The position numbers were made by a program, and so were the translations under genes. Shown piece by piece: positions 22,553 through 32,631 of a stretch of 64,000 bases of DNA. Under the pieces are notes generated by a model, which did not search any database, was not told the DNA's origin, and was given only the letters and a program-made list of their open reading frames with translations. This DNA comes from Agelas oroides (taxonomy: Eukaryota; Porifera; Demospongiae; Agelasida; Agelasidae): positions 620,001 to 684,000 of the forward strand of contig OX422187.1 in NCBI GenBank assembly GCA_949130485.1, given 5' to 3'. Numbering within the stretch: the first letter of the stretch is position 1; each line of letters starts with the position of its first letter.

Positions 22553-23080
22553 CCTGCTCTTTTTTTTTGTATTGCTTTTTAGGAATGGTAAGAGAGAAGT
22601 GACATGGGAGGGTAGGCCAAGGGAAAGATGCATGGTGTGTACAGTATGATAGTAGAAAGAGCTAAGAATTGTCATAAATTCAAACGCTTTGAAGTGAAAT
22701 CGTCAATCCAAACATCAAACTTCGGGGGGTTTAGAAGTACAGTCCAAGCAAAGCCTCATACAAACCAAGTGAAAAGCAGATGAGTTTAATAAGGCTTTGC
22801 ATGCAAGCTTATAAATCCTGTGCTCATTTCACGTGGACTACTAATGGGTTCACCGAAAAACTCTCCATAGACTGTCACCAGAGTATTGAGTCGTAAGACC
22901 CCATTACAGAACTGTTTGATGGTGAGTAGCTATAGTCTAAATCGGTTTGAAACGAACGCATAGGGGTCTGTGGAGCTGAACAACCGCCAGTTCTGTGGCC
23001 ACCTCCAGTGCAGAAGTTTGGAATGAAGCCATGCACTGTTGACTTGGTGTTACTAGAGTTTGAGTATACCAAGCTACCAA
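22553..23080. other. Unassigned sequence
   Basis: No exon or repeat family could be identified with confidence. Confidence 0.3.
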
Positions 23081-23087
23081 TAGGCTG

Positions 23088-23213
23088 CCACTTGCTTCGT
23101 TGGAGGAATATGAAGACTCAGGCACAACACAAAAGGAGGATGTTAAGAAGACACCAGCCAAAGTGCTACCATCAACTCGCAGTAAACATTGTATGTGTAC
23201 TATATGCATGTAA
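23088..23213 (+). CDS. Possible terminal exon with polyadenylation signal
   Basis: After an acceptor-like CTACCAATAG the frame reads LPLASLEEYEDSGTTQKEDV then KKTPAKVLPSTRSKHC and stops at 23213. AATAAA lies at about 23253. The hydrophilic, Lys/Thr/Ser-rich composition is protein-like, but no upstream exon was found, so this is tentative. Confidence 0.25.
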   Translation, partial: PLASLEEYEDSGTTQKEDVKKTPAKVLPSTRSKHCMCTICM

Positions 23214-23320
23214 ATGATTATAACAAGCAAATTTGAAATGTGAAAGTTGACAATAAAACTTGAAATTGAATATCAGTGGCTAGTGTTCTAAGTCATATGA
23301 AGTACTTGATGGTTAAAACA

Positions 23321-23809
23321 CTAGCTGGCATAGTACCGTCTATACCACTTGAGCTTGGCTTTTGCAGCCTTCAAATTAGTCATACGAGCTGCTGCCCTTT
23401 TTTTGTCAGGGTTCCTCCAATAACTACTATGGGAGGATACGCAGGAAGTTGCCCTTCCTTTCTCAGGGTCCTCCCAATAACAGGTATGGGAGGATGCCCT
23501 GGAAGATGCCCTTTTGGTCTCAGGGTCCTCCCAATAATGGGTATGGGAGGACGCCCTTTTTGTCTCAGGGTCTTCCCAATAACGGGTATGGGAGGACGCC
23601 CTTTTCGTCTCAGGGTCCTCCCAATAACGGGTATGGGAGGACGCCCTTTTCGTCTCAGGGTCCTTCCAATAACAGGCATGGGAGGACGCCCGGAAAGATG
23701 CCCTGTGTTTCTCCGGGTCCTTCCAGTAATTATTACGGGACGCTTGCCTTTTTTTTCCCTTTGTTTCGCAGGTAGTTCTGCTTGTCCTGCGCTCGTTTCT
23801 TGCGGACAT
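23321..23809 (-). CDS. Repeat protein with YWxDPExKRAS units
   Basis: ATG at 23809 opens 162 codons. After MSARNERRTSRTTCETKGKK come about seven units of roughly 15 residues, each YW(K/E)DPE(T/K)(K/H)RASSH plus two or three variable residues; the 45 bp DNA repeat is imperfect, so amino acid pattern is conserved better than bases. The end reads DKKRAAARMTNLKAAKAK then LKWYRRYYAS. Proteins with R-x-x-Y-x-x-DPEK-x-RA units are, from memory, common in cnidarian and sponge genomes, often at the start of larger helicase or OTU proteins of mobile elements. Here the frame closes early, so it is either a short gene or the first exon of a longer one. Basic charge suggests nucleic acid binding; inference only. 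Confidence 0.55.
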   Translation of the reverse strand: MSARNERRTSRTTCETKGKKRQASRNNYWKDPEKHRASFRASSHACYWKDPETKRASSHTRYWEDPETKRASSHTRYWEDPETKRASSHTHYWEDPETKRASSRASSHTCYWEDPEKGRATSCVSSHSSYWRNPDKKRAAARMTNLKAAKAKLKWYRRYYAS

Positions 23810-24660
23810 TACACATATTGCGTTCTATGTAAAGTGCAGCACAACCACGTCAACTGATCCACGAAATCAGATTTGCAAACTGCAACGGTACTGAACCACG
23901 TGCTCAGTTGAACCCTGGTGACGTAATTATGAGTAATATTTAATTCGAGCAAAATGGCGTGTAGCAGCTAGGGTAAGTGTGAGATTACCTGAGAATCGCC
24001 GACAAGTTTGAGTTCTTTCTTTTAGACCGATAAGTGGCAGGTGCAATACCTAGTGATTTATCCTGTTGTTTTGCGTTTGAATCGTTGTAAAAGCTCCAGC
24101 CATTATCGTGCTATCGCGGTGAGAGGCAGAAGAAAGTCAGAAGATAGACGATTTGTCCGTTTTGGCGACTTGTCGGTCTGGTGCTTAGCGATACTTTCCA
24201 GCAAACTTAATAGTCTTTTTGCTCATGAAAACACTCGATAATGCCTGATATGGCTCATACAGGCCTTTGACTAATCTAATGAAGACATTTCGAGCGTGTT
24301 ATTTGTGCACTTTTAATGTGGCGGGCATTTTTTTTCGGGGTCATCCCTACATATGGCGTACTACCGTACGCCATGATACAGCAGAACATGATTGTAGAAC
24401 ATACTTGTACAATATTATTACTGTATATGCTTATCGAAATTGCCTCGGGGTCTAAAAGCAAAAATTGCCTAGGGGAGCATCCCCCAAGGCCACCTAGTTG
24501 CTTGATGCAGTACATGTACCCTACAGTTTTCAGAAACGCAGTAGGCATGCTGTGCCATGAGTTGGCTATGCCACTGGCTCAAGCTATATTGCTCTAATAC
24601 AGCCTCATCCCAATGCCCTACCCGAAAATCGAGAAAAGGGCCTAGTTACACTTGCAAAAA
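23810..24660. other. Upstream region of the repeat protein; unassigned
   Basis: Holds a CG-rich stretch near 23.9 kb and a plus-strand donor-like TAGGGTAAGTG near 23970, which could mark an untranslated exon. A CATCCCTACAT motif lies near 24344. No coding sequence recognised. Confidence 0.3.
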
Positions 24661-24668
24661 TTCCCATA

Positions 24669-25050
24669 CAGTGGAACCCCGCTTAACGGACACCCCTGAA
24701 AAGTGGACACCCATGATATAACGGACAATTCTGAAAGCCCCGACTGTCCTTCCATTGACTTCAATACTTAAGCAACCCCTGAATAGCGGACACCCCGCTA
24801 CTCCGTATAACGGACAGTTTTCGCGGTCCCAACTGTACGAAGGCAATACTCAACGACCCCGATTTAGCGGACACTCGTCGACCTTTTCAGCAAGATTGTC
24901 CACCATCGATGCTGTAGTTAACAACTTGACATTAGATTAGTGCTGTTACTCATAGTACTAGCCTCTGCTTAGCCTCCCCTGCCAGCGTACAGCGAAGGAA
25001 AGCTCTTAAAACATAGCCACGTTGTACTCAACAGCCGAATTACGCAGTAT
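24669..25050. mobile_element. Pogo/Tigger-like non-autonomous element
   Basis: Starts CAGTGGAACCCCGCTTAACG after TA, typical of pogo-group ends, and continues with repeated GCGGACACCCC and ATAACGGACA units. Related copies: 14505-14830 and an inverted end at 17342. The right end was not located. Confidence 0.55.
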
Positions 25051-25388
25051 TATGTACAACCAAAACCCCAGGCCTTCTCACTTTCTTTTTGCATACTGTA
25101 AGCAATAAGTGGGGAAAGGCCTGGGGACACTGCGGAGCCTGCTGATGATGACCCGCCGCATTACAAAAAAGGGTCGAAACTGGTAATTTGCCAGTCCAGG
25201 TTTTTTCAAACTATCTTAACACAGGTGAACCCATGATGAGCAAGCACTGGACTTCATGGAAGGTGCAGTCAGCAAGTAACTACATGGGAGTAGCTTGTTG
25301 GTAGGGTGTGTCTTACTAATCAGTGGTAATTAAAGTGTTGAGTAAACTAGTGTACCTTAGCCTAAGGACCAAGTAACTAATAACCTCA
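25051..25388. other. Unassigned sequence
   Basis: Nothing recognised. Confidence 0.3.
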
Positions 25389-25700
25389 CTAGGGCAGTAG
25401 AACTTGTTTTGTTACATGTAGCATCATGGGTTGTGACATGTAATGCATCACTATGATATAGCCCGTGTAAACGTGTGGCTGAGTCTCAAAGTCAACATGG
25501 CGGGTGATGTTTACTTCTCCAGAGAGAGGGTTTAGTGATAGTGGGGAATTTGAGCCACATGGTGTATAGAGCTTGTATGTGATACGTGCCGGAAGCAAAA
25601 GCAGTGGCCCCACCTCTACATGGGGATCACGTGACGGATACACCCCCACAGGCACCTTACATAATACTGCCAACTCTCTCCCTAGACAATTTGTGGTCAT
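25389..25700 (-). CDS. Possible cadherin-like repeat fragment
   Basis: Minus-strand frame of about 103 codons. The middle reads ITYKLYTPCGSNSPLSLNPL then SGEVNITRHVDFETQP, resembling a cadherin repeat strand pattern (F/L-x-L/I-(D/N)-P-x-S/T-G-E-V followed by D-F/Y-E). The expected DxNDN calcium motif is not visible and the tail (YIIVMHYMSQP) is not cadherin-like. No flanking exons were recognised. It may be a decayed exon or coincidence. Confidence 0.25.
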   Translation of the reverse strand: MTTNCLGRELAVLCKVPVGVYPSRDPHVEVGPLLLLPARITYKLYTPCGSNSPLSLNPLSGEVNITRHVDFETQPHVYTGYIIVMHYMSQPMMLHVTKQVLLP

Positions 25701-26275
25701 TCAACAAGTCAGCAGGTTCGAACTACTGCATGTTCAAAGGCATCTTTAACTTTTGCCATTGCATGCCCTAGCATGCCTGAATTAGAACAACCACAAATCT
25801 AATACCACTTGATGAGCTGGGAGGAGTCTTAGGGTAAAAGTGCCTAAAATTTGTGGCAAGTTTGAACCTGCCTGAAATAGAGTGCCCACAAATTGTCTTG
25901 GAGCAGTATCACCAAGAACCCCCTCTGTAGCACAGAGGTTTGAGTACAAGTTCCTCAAAGAAGGCCACTCCAAATGAGACTATAGTTTCCTGTCCTGACT
26001 GCCGGCCTTTTACATGCGGGCGGGCAGTCTATTACCATTAACCATTACTATAAATCTCATTATAAGCACGACAAATTTCGTGCGAAAGGAAACAATGTCC
26101 GGATTAACTGCGTCAGAATGTCCGCATCCTGGAGCTGTCGAACACGTTTATACTATTAGCGTTCCACTGAATCGGGTGATGTTGGTGCTATGTCTGCTTT
26201 TACATGAATATAGTACGTTTGCTACTGTACTACGTACTAGTGGTGCTTGTTGCACGTTGGTGCACCAGAATAATT

Positions 26276-26890
26276 GGGGCGAGCCTGAGCGAGCCCCACA
26301 CTAGTGGGACTGCATTGCGGAAGTGCGTGTGTATGCTTGTTTGCTTGTTTGCGGCCATATACCGTAAATTTTAAATGAGCGCATTTAAAATTTTCACGAA
26401 GATAGTCTTGTGCACTTGCCAGCCTGCTGTTGGTGAAGGGCTGATGCCAGAGCGCAGCTAAGCGTGAAAGAAACTCGGAGCGAGACGACTCAAGCCAACG
26501 CACGCATGGCAACTCGGGACCATTACAGACAAGGGCAGGCTGCTCACAGACGGTACAAATTACGGTGCACAGTAGTTGAGTTCACTTCAGGTCTGAAGGG
26601 CCATGCATAATCGACACTCATAGGCGCCAGAGATTCAGCTCATAACTTTAGTTTGAAGCTTAGTCCAAGTAGCTTTAGTAGCTTCCTTGACCGGAGAAAT
26701 GGCTAGAATTTGTCAGCATGTAGCCATCATCATCTATATCCAGTGATAACTATACTGCTTGCCTACATGAAGTTTTGCTTACCACGCTCATAGAACAGCA
26801 GACAGTGACAAATCTTGCTGTTACTGACAGTGCATGGTTTGTGTGCCATGACAAACCATTAAATCAGTATTGCTCGCTCAGGCTCGCCCC
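26276..26890. mobile_element. MITE with GGGGCGAGCCTGAGCGAGC ends, copy 2
   Basis: The left end GGGGCGAGCCTGAGCGAGC is exactly inverted at 26872-26890 (GCTCGCTCAGGCTCGCCCC). Internal GCGGCCATATACCGTAAAT is shared with copy 1 at 3331. The left end can itself form a hairpin with the adjacent CCCC. Confidence 0.75.
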
Positions 26891-27108
26891 ACGATGATGC
26901 AAGAATCATGGTAATAAATTGTGCGGTAGACTCCGGAGGGGGCGGGCGGAGTACAGAAAATTACGTATAGTCACATTCGGAGTGGCCTAAAGTGTATAGA
27001 ATAATTCCACAGAATCACCCTGAATTCATGAGATATTACCTATAGTCCTTATCCCTCCGTAGTACAGTGGTTTGAGGAGGTTCAGCACAAACAGATGTGA
27101 AACTCTCG

Positions 27109-27171
27109 CATAGGCCTTGCTACCTGTGATGTAAAGCGGTTCTCTTTACACCACAGGTAACAAGGCCTATG
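27109..27171. repeat. 63 bp hairpin
   Basis: CATAGGCCTTGCTACCTGTG faces CACAGGTAACAAGGCCTATG around a short loop; lies about 400 bases upstream of the phosphatase gene. Confidence 0.7.
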
Positions 27172-27494
27172 TGAGACAACACAGCAAGATCTTTTGGGGG
27201 GAGAGTTGAACCCTATCAAACTTCCACAAAGAAAAGTAGTTCCAAACCTGTTAGAACAACCTTTTTGATAGTACCTAAACTGACATGAAACTCTTCTAAC
27301 CCTTCGTTAGCCACTCACTTGGCACTGTGCTTCGCTGTACTGTACGTGGGCATTGCCATCATTATATACGAAATTCGAAAACGGAGTACACCATTTCCGG
27401 TCCGTGACGTATTCGTACCATGCTAGGCTAGGCCGGCCTTCTCCCGGGCTTTTTGAATTTAGTGGCTACTGTTACAGATGCACTAGCAGCGTTG

Positions 27495-27503
27495 CTATAT
27501 AAG
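27495..27503 (+). promoter_or_regulatory. TATA-like box of the phosphatase gene
   Basis: CTATATAAG lies about 70 bases before the chosen ATG at 27568. Position and sequence suit a core promoter; no start site data. Confidence 0.4.
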
Positions 27504-27567
27504 ATGATTTCCCGTCAGCTAAATCTAAAAGCTTGAATTATCAACGTTGAACACCCGAAGTAAAGCA

Positions 27568-30500
27568 ATGCCAACGAAAGGAATTACCATTAGTGTAACG
27601 GCCGAGAGTAACGCAGGCGGGAGACGCCACATGGAGGACTACCTTGCCGTCAAACTGCGTCCGAACGAAGAACTCTGCAAGTCTCCCGATCTACGAGAAC
27701 AGGCCTTTGTCGCAGTATTCGACGGACATGGCGGCAAAGAGGCCGCAAAGCTCGCCCGGGAGCGGCTGTGGGACATTATTCAAACACAGCCTAAGTACTT
27801 GTCGTCCGACGTCGAAACCATCCAGGAATCCATTCAGGAAGCTTTTTTGGCCCTACATCAAGAGATGGAGCCCCTGAGAAGTACGTACGGTTTATAGAGA
27901 AGATCTTTTGCTTTAGTTTGTATCAGTGTAATTACGTCTATTCCGTAATTGCTAAGTAGGTTCACTTTGTCGGCTCCCTCGAAACTTCTCAAACCTCGTT
28001 CCCATGCCCAGCCCCTCTTTCTTTGAGCAGGGGACGGTGCCTGGAAACGAGTGGGCTTTTTGTGTGGCTACGTGGGCGTAAATATTGACCAACATGACTG
28101 TATACTATTCCCTAAACTTGGTTTTTACAGGAACGTGGAAGAGGAACGAAATGGGGGACCTGAGTACAGCTGGTACGACCGTCTCTTCGGTGGTATTCCG
28201 CAAAGAGAACATTTTTGTCGCAAATGTGGGGGATTCGACTGCTGTTTTGGGTGAGTGCCACTGTTTTCTTTCACTATTTGGCTGGCATTTTTGATAGCAA
28301 CTTTCAAGTATACATGCTTCGTGTATGATGAATGCATTGTGAAATTTTGATGGTATGTATTTTGTGGTTTAGGTAGTGTGAAACCATGTATACTTGATAT
28401 AACCAGTACTACACTTGATTCTGGCTGTTTCTTGTGGCTTGTTTTTCTCACAGCTGTCAGCAATCCCAGAGCTCACTTACCTGGACAACATGCTCTTAAA
28501 ACCTGTGTTCTGACGAAGGACCACAAGCCCGAGGATCCGGATGAGACTCGACTGATTCAGAGTCTTGGTAAGTCCACTTTATTGTCATAGTGTTTCTGTC
28601 CGCCTGTTGTGTTACTTGGAGGATGTGGTTGCAATTCAATACATGTTATTCAGCAAAGGAAGGTATTATAGGCAGCTTTGATATTAAGAAAGGAGGGCTA
28701 CATGGAATGCACTGATCCTTGTAACAAGACTTAAAAAACGTAAAAGGATTTACAAAGCTCTATCCCTACATCTTTTTACATTACAGTTGCAAACTAGTGT
28801 GAAAACGATGCAGGGATGAGGCTTTGCAAATTTACCTTCACTATTATATCATCCCTACCTTGTTTGCATATTTTTTGGCATGCCATCCCTACATCCTTTT
28901 ACATTTTTAATGTTTTTAAAGTCTTGTTTCTGTTTTGATGTTAACCTCAGTTACAGTTACACCCGGTGTAACTGTAACTCAAGTTCTGGGGTTGTAGTTA
29001 CGAAATATTCTTCTTAGGCTTTTTCTTAGGCTTTAGTAAGCCTAAGAAGAACATTTCGTAACTACAACCCCAAAACTTGAAACAGCACTGACAATTTAGT
29101 AGTGGTTCCAAGCATGTAATAACATTACCAGCTAAAATCTGCTGGAGGACAATCTCTCCGGAGCTCCGTACCAAACTTTTTGAAACCAATCTCCTGAACT
29201 TCAATCACAGACGACTGAGCTGAAGCCAGCACAGAAAACTATATTGACAAATGACCGTCATAGCATCACAGTTTACTACAGCTGTGAGTAGCTACTTTAT
29301 TTAGTGTAGCTATAAGTTGGCAGCTGAATTCAGCGCTTTACCTAATAATGTGGTGTTCACAAAACTTGCGAGAGTTTGGCTACGCGAGACTATTAAAAGA
29401 GACCGTGCCAGCTGCGGGCATGGTTCATTTCCCTAGTGCACTAGTGTCGTTCCCAGACCAATGAACGTGGTATTTGGCCTGGGAACGAGACTTCGTATGC
29501 GCATGCGTACAAAATTAGAAAATGGCGTCCTTCACAATGGACAGCAACCACAGAGCGAGTGAATGGCTTTTATTGACCAGGGTGAATTTGAGGCTATGAA
29601 GACGCTGAGTGGTTGGGAAGCTGCGCGCTGAGATGAGCATCCGTTTCGTGCTAAAATCAAGGTGAGTGCTTGAACCATTTTCGAGTTATCGTTGTTTGAC
29701 AAAGTGGTCTGAACAAAGAAAGAAAGAAAGAAAAAATAACAAAAATGGCACTTTCGCTACCGCACACTTTTTTGTTTAACTGTCTTCCGCGAGGCTTTTG
29801 GCCACTTATATGAGTCTTGCTGGTCACAAAGGCACTCAAAGAGGAAAGCCTGGGCGCTTAAATAAGCTTTTAGCGTGTTTGTGGTGAAGTTATACGGCTT
29901 TTGCTTAAGTATTGCATATATTGCGCGTTGGCGCCATCCCTACATAGAGAGTCTACCGACTCTCTGATAGTATAGAGAGGAACATTGTTCTTTAAATTCT
30001 GGGGTTTGGTGCTTGTCATTGCTTTGTCTACAGTGAAGGTGCCTTTTCTGTACTTTTGTGTGTGTGCTTCTGCAAGTGAAGGACTGTATCAGTGTAGGAG
30101 AGCTCTGTTTACCAGGCTTTACACCTGGCTGCATATCTCTCCACTTCTCCTGTGTACAGGTGGCCGAGTGATGGTCAGTCACAAGGGAGTACCTCGGGTG
30201 GTATGGGAAAGAAGGAGAAATGGAGGGATACTGGAAGAAGAGGAGGATGAAGAGGGGGATGGTGAAGTGGACCTGATACCTTTTCTCAATGTCTCACGCT
30301 CCCTTGGGGACTTTTGGTCGTTCAATCCGAGGACAAAGCAGTTTGTGGTGTCCCCAAAACCAGACGTGCATGTACATCCCCTGAATCCTGACGAACAAAA
30401 GTTTATCGTGATTGCAACTGATGGGCTATGGAATGTTATGTCCCCTAAGGAGGTCGTAGAGTTCATATGGGACTACGAGCATGACGACCAGAGGTGCCAC

Positions 30501-31103
30501 CAACCCAAGGACATTGTCAGGGCTATCATCAATGAAGCGTTGAAGAGGTGGAAATCGAAAAACTTACTTGCGGACAATATCGCCGTATTGATAGCTTTTA
30601 TCAGCTATGAGGAGGCTATTGAGAGCCAGCCATTGGCTACAGGTCTTGGTGATCCATCTTGCTCTTCTGGTGATGTGGCTGGCCCATCTGGTTCCCCCAT
30701 ATCTGCATTGTCCACCCCTGCCTTACCCACTCCTGGTGCTGAAACAGGCAAAGTGAGAGGGAACCCTGCCTCCCCTTCTCCCTCCTCCCCATCTCAAGTT
30801 ATTGTCGTGTCCAACTCAAAGAGTGGAAGGACTTCCTACTACAAAGAGACATTTTCTGATGGAGTAACAATCGAGTGCCACACAATAGTAAAGCTGCGTC
30901 ATCGGAGGAAGGAGAAACATCCCAGAAAGGAGCCAAAAGCAAAACTACAGAGTTCAGACCCAATGGGTGAAACGTCAAAGATGGGGAAGAGAGATAACGC
31001 ATCTGTTATGCCTCTAGCGAAGAGAACTAAAGTTGAGCTACCTGATTCTGGGTGTGACTTTGATGGAGATAAAATTGACACAGAGATTTCGCGGATTTGC
31101 TGA
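27568..31103 (+). CDS. PPM1D: PPM1D-like (WIP1-type) PP2C protein phosphatase, four exons
   Basis: Exons 27568-27880, 28131-28250, 28454-28567 and 30160-31103 have GT-AG borders and agreeing phases, giving 496 residues. The start is the ATG giving MPTKGITISVTAESNAGGRR; an upstream frame extension lacks ATG. PP2C motifs in order: RRHMEDY, VFDGHGG (metal-binding Asp52), STAGTTVSSVVF, VANVGDSTAVL, LTKDHKPED, MVSHKGVPRVVWERRR, NVSRSLGDFWSF, VIATDGLWNVMS and LLADNIAVLI. The pairing of GVPRVVW with LGD(F/L)WS and the basic stretch before the acidic EEEEDEEGDGEVD insert point to the PPM1D group, which dephosphorylates p38, ATM-pathway and checkpoint substrates in the nucleus. The C-terminal tail is Ser/Pro-rich with basic clusters (RHRRKEKHPRKEPK, LAKRTKVE) that could act as nuclear localisation signals. 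It is shorter than the human protein (605). Intron 3 is packed with repeats. Complete and apparently intact. Confidence 0.9.
27988..28053. mobile_element. Small CTCGTTCCC-ended hairpin in phosphatase intron 1
   Basis: CCTCGTTCCCATGCCCAGCC faces GGTGCCTGGAAACGAG, a degenerate member of the TAGCCTCGTTCCCAGGC end family. Confidence 0.4.
28723..28928. mobile_element. MITE with AACAAGACTTAAAAAAC ends (phosphatase intron 3)
   Basis: Inverted ends AACAAGACTTAAAAAACGT and ...TGTTTTTAAAGTCTTGTT; the interior has CCATCCCTACAT and GGCATGCCATCC blocks shared with the larger foldback at 55311-55942. Confidence 0.65.
28979..29081. repeat. Inverted repeat in phosphatase intron 3
   Basis: TCAAGTTCTGGGGTTGTAGT through TTCTTCTTAGGCT is inverted at AGCCTAAGAAGAAC through AACTTGA. 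Part of the arm recurs near 55220-55270. Confidence 0.7.
29440..29970 (-). mobile_element. Hairpin-ended repeat family, copy 2 (phosphatase intron 3)
   Basis: Opposite orientation to copies at 20.7 and 54.3 kb. It ends CCATCCCTACAT then AGAGAGTCTACCGACTCTCT and GATA. The distal part (GACGCCATTTTC, GTCTCGTTCCCAG complement near 29450-29530) matches the 54.3 kb copy, including a nested CTCGTTCCCAGAC hairpin. Confidence 0.7.
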
Positions 31104-31293
31104 GAAACATAAATCTCACCGTCGATCATTAGTGAAGTGGACTCCATCCCTCATTAACAAGGTGTACCACAACATGCAGAAGTACAAACATTTGCAGAGA
31201 AGATCATAACAAGTTATAGTGTCATTTTGGTGCTTTTATACCTAACACATGGGCAATGCACTTTTGTATCAAATTTGTATCATTTAGAATTTC

Positions 31294-31299
31294 ATTAAA
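31294..31299 (+). terminator. Polyadenylation signal of the phosphatase gene (ATTAAA)
   Basis: ATTAAA about 190 bases after the stop codon at 31103, in AT-rich sequence; the nearest signal-like hexamer seen. Confidence 0.4.
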
Positions 31300-31319
31300 C
31301 TTTTTAACAACCGTAGTCT

Positions 31320-32411
31320 ATTTACTGGAGGTGTTTATTAAGCTATGGATACCTTCCATGGTCCGCATTTTCACTTCTGCTTGGAGCTAGCACTGGAAAC
31401 TTGATTATTGACACATTGTCTGTGGGTTCACGACCTTGGACACACCCACTTATTAGCAACTGTTCAATAGTCAGGGCCCTCTGACTACACAACGCTCCTC
31501 AGGACTAAAAACTGCCTAAATTGCCAGAAATGGAGTCCCTACAAGGTTAAAGGAGCGTTTTCTACACCCATTAGTGCAAGAAAGCAGACAAATGGTCCAC
31601 CCGTCATTGACCAAGGCTTTTCTACAGGCAGCTGCAACTGTCACCATGCACTGTCAGGCAGAGCGGTGGACCCACCCACCTCCCCCTGTCCCACCCTTTC
31701 TTCTAGTGCAGAACCTATCTTCAAAAAGGATTGTGCCAACTGATAACATGCGACCAAAATCTGACAACGCCAAAAGGCGTCATCGGTTGTTCTCTGCAAC
31801 TAACTACCACATGATGCTACTGTTAACTCACTTGATATAGGTAGTACAGAATTCCCTGTGCCAGCCACGAGGGAGGACTGTACATATTACTTATTACACG
31901 GCAGCGTGCACCATAATTATACCAGATATTGGCACGGTATGACGTCAGAGCTTGAGGGCCTAAATTTGTTGCATGATAAGCCATAGCAACCCATAGCAAC
32001 CTATGGTAACAATAACGTCAACTGCAGTTGGTCGAGGCATTTGGCTTGCGTGTTGTCCGAAGGTCTTGGTGTTGTAGAGTTAGAAGCGTTTTAGGATGTG
32101 AAGGCAGTGTATAGGCACCTAGGGTCATGAAGAGAGTCAAGGAAAGGGCTGTAACGTTGATGCACCGATCGTGATGTCCCGAGTCCTTACCTGAGGCAGC
32201 ATAGAGTCTAGAGAAAGCAAAAGTAAGTCGCCATGCATGCAAAATACGTAGCCTTGTGCACTTGTAGCTAGCAAACTGAGCTTTGCCGCCCTTGTACCTC
32301 AGAAGAAAGCTAGCCACCCTCTACAGTAGGTGCCAGGCTTGCGCTGGAGCTGTCCCTGCTAACCTCAAACAGTCTTTGTTCTCCTCAATTCCTGGCGCTG
32401 GCTGCACAATT
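31320..32411. other. Unassigned sequence between phosphatase and kinase fragment
   Basis: I looked here on the minus strand for a kinase C-lobe (HRD, DFG, APE motifs) and found none. A minus-strand donor-like GCTGCCTCAG/GTAAGG lies near 32190. No gene called. Confidence 0.35.
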
Positions 32412-32532
32412 GAAGATGCACCAATGTCCACTTACACAAATTGACTGCTTGGCAGTTGAGCCATGTATGGTCAATTGTGCCATGTATGGTCAATTGTGCC
32501 ATGTATGGTCAAGTGGACATTGGTGCATCTTC
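32412..32532. mobile_element. 121 bp MITE with internal 23 bp triplication
   Basis: GAAGATGCACCAATGTCCAC(TT) at 32412-32433 is exactly inverted at 32511-32532. Between them GCCATGTATGGTCAATTGT repeats nearly three times. It sits where the next exon of the kinase-like gene would be expected. Confidence 0.8.
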
Positions 32533-32631
32533 TCTCCGACCAAGCGAGTCTATGAAATTTACAATAAAAGAGTTATCATTACAAACAAAAATAGATGTAG
32601 ATGAAATCAACACTGGAACTTCGTTTTATAC

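Noticed and set aside
22937..23230. Minus-strand 97-codon frame
   Set aside because: Overlaps the better plus-strand terminal exon candidate and shows no motif.
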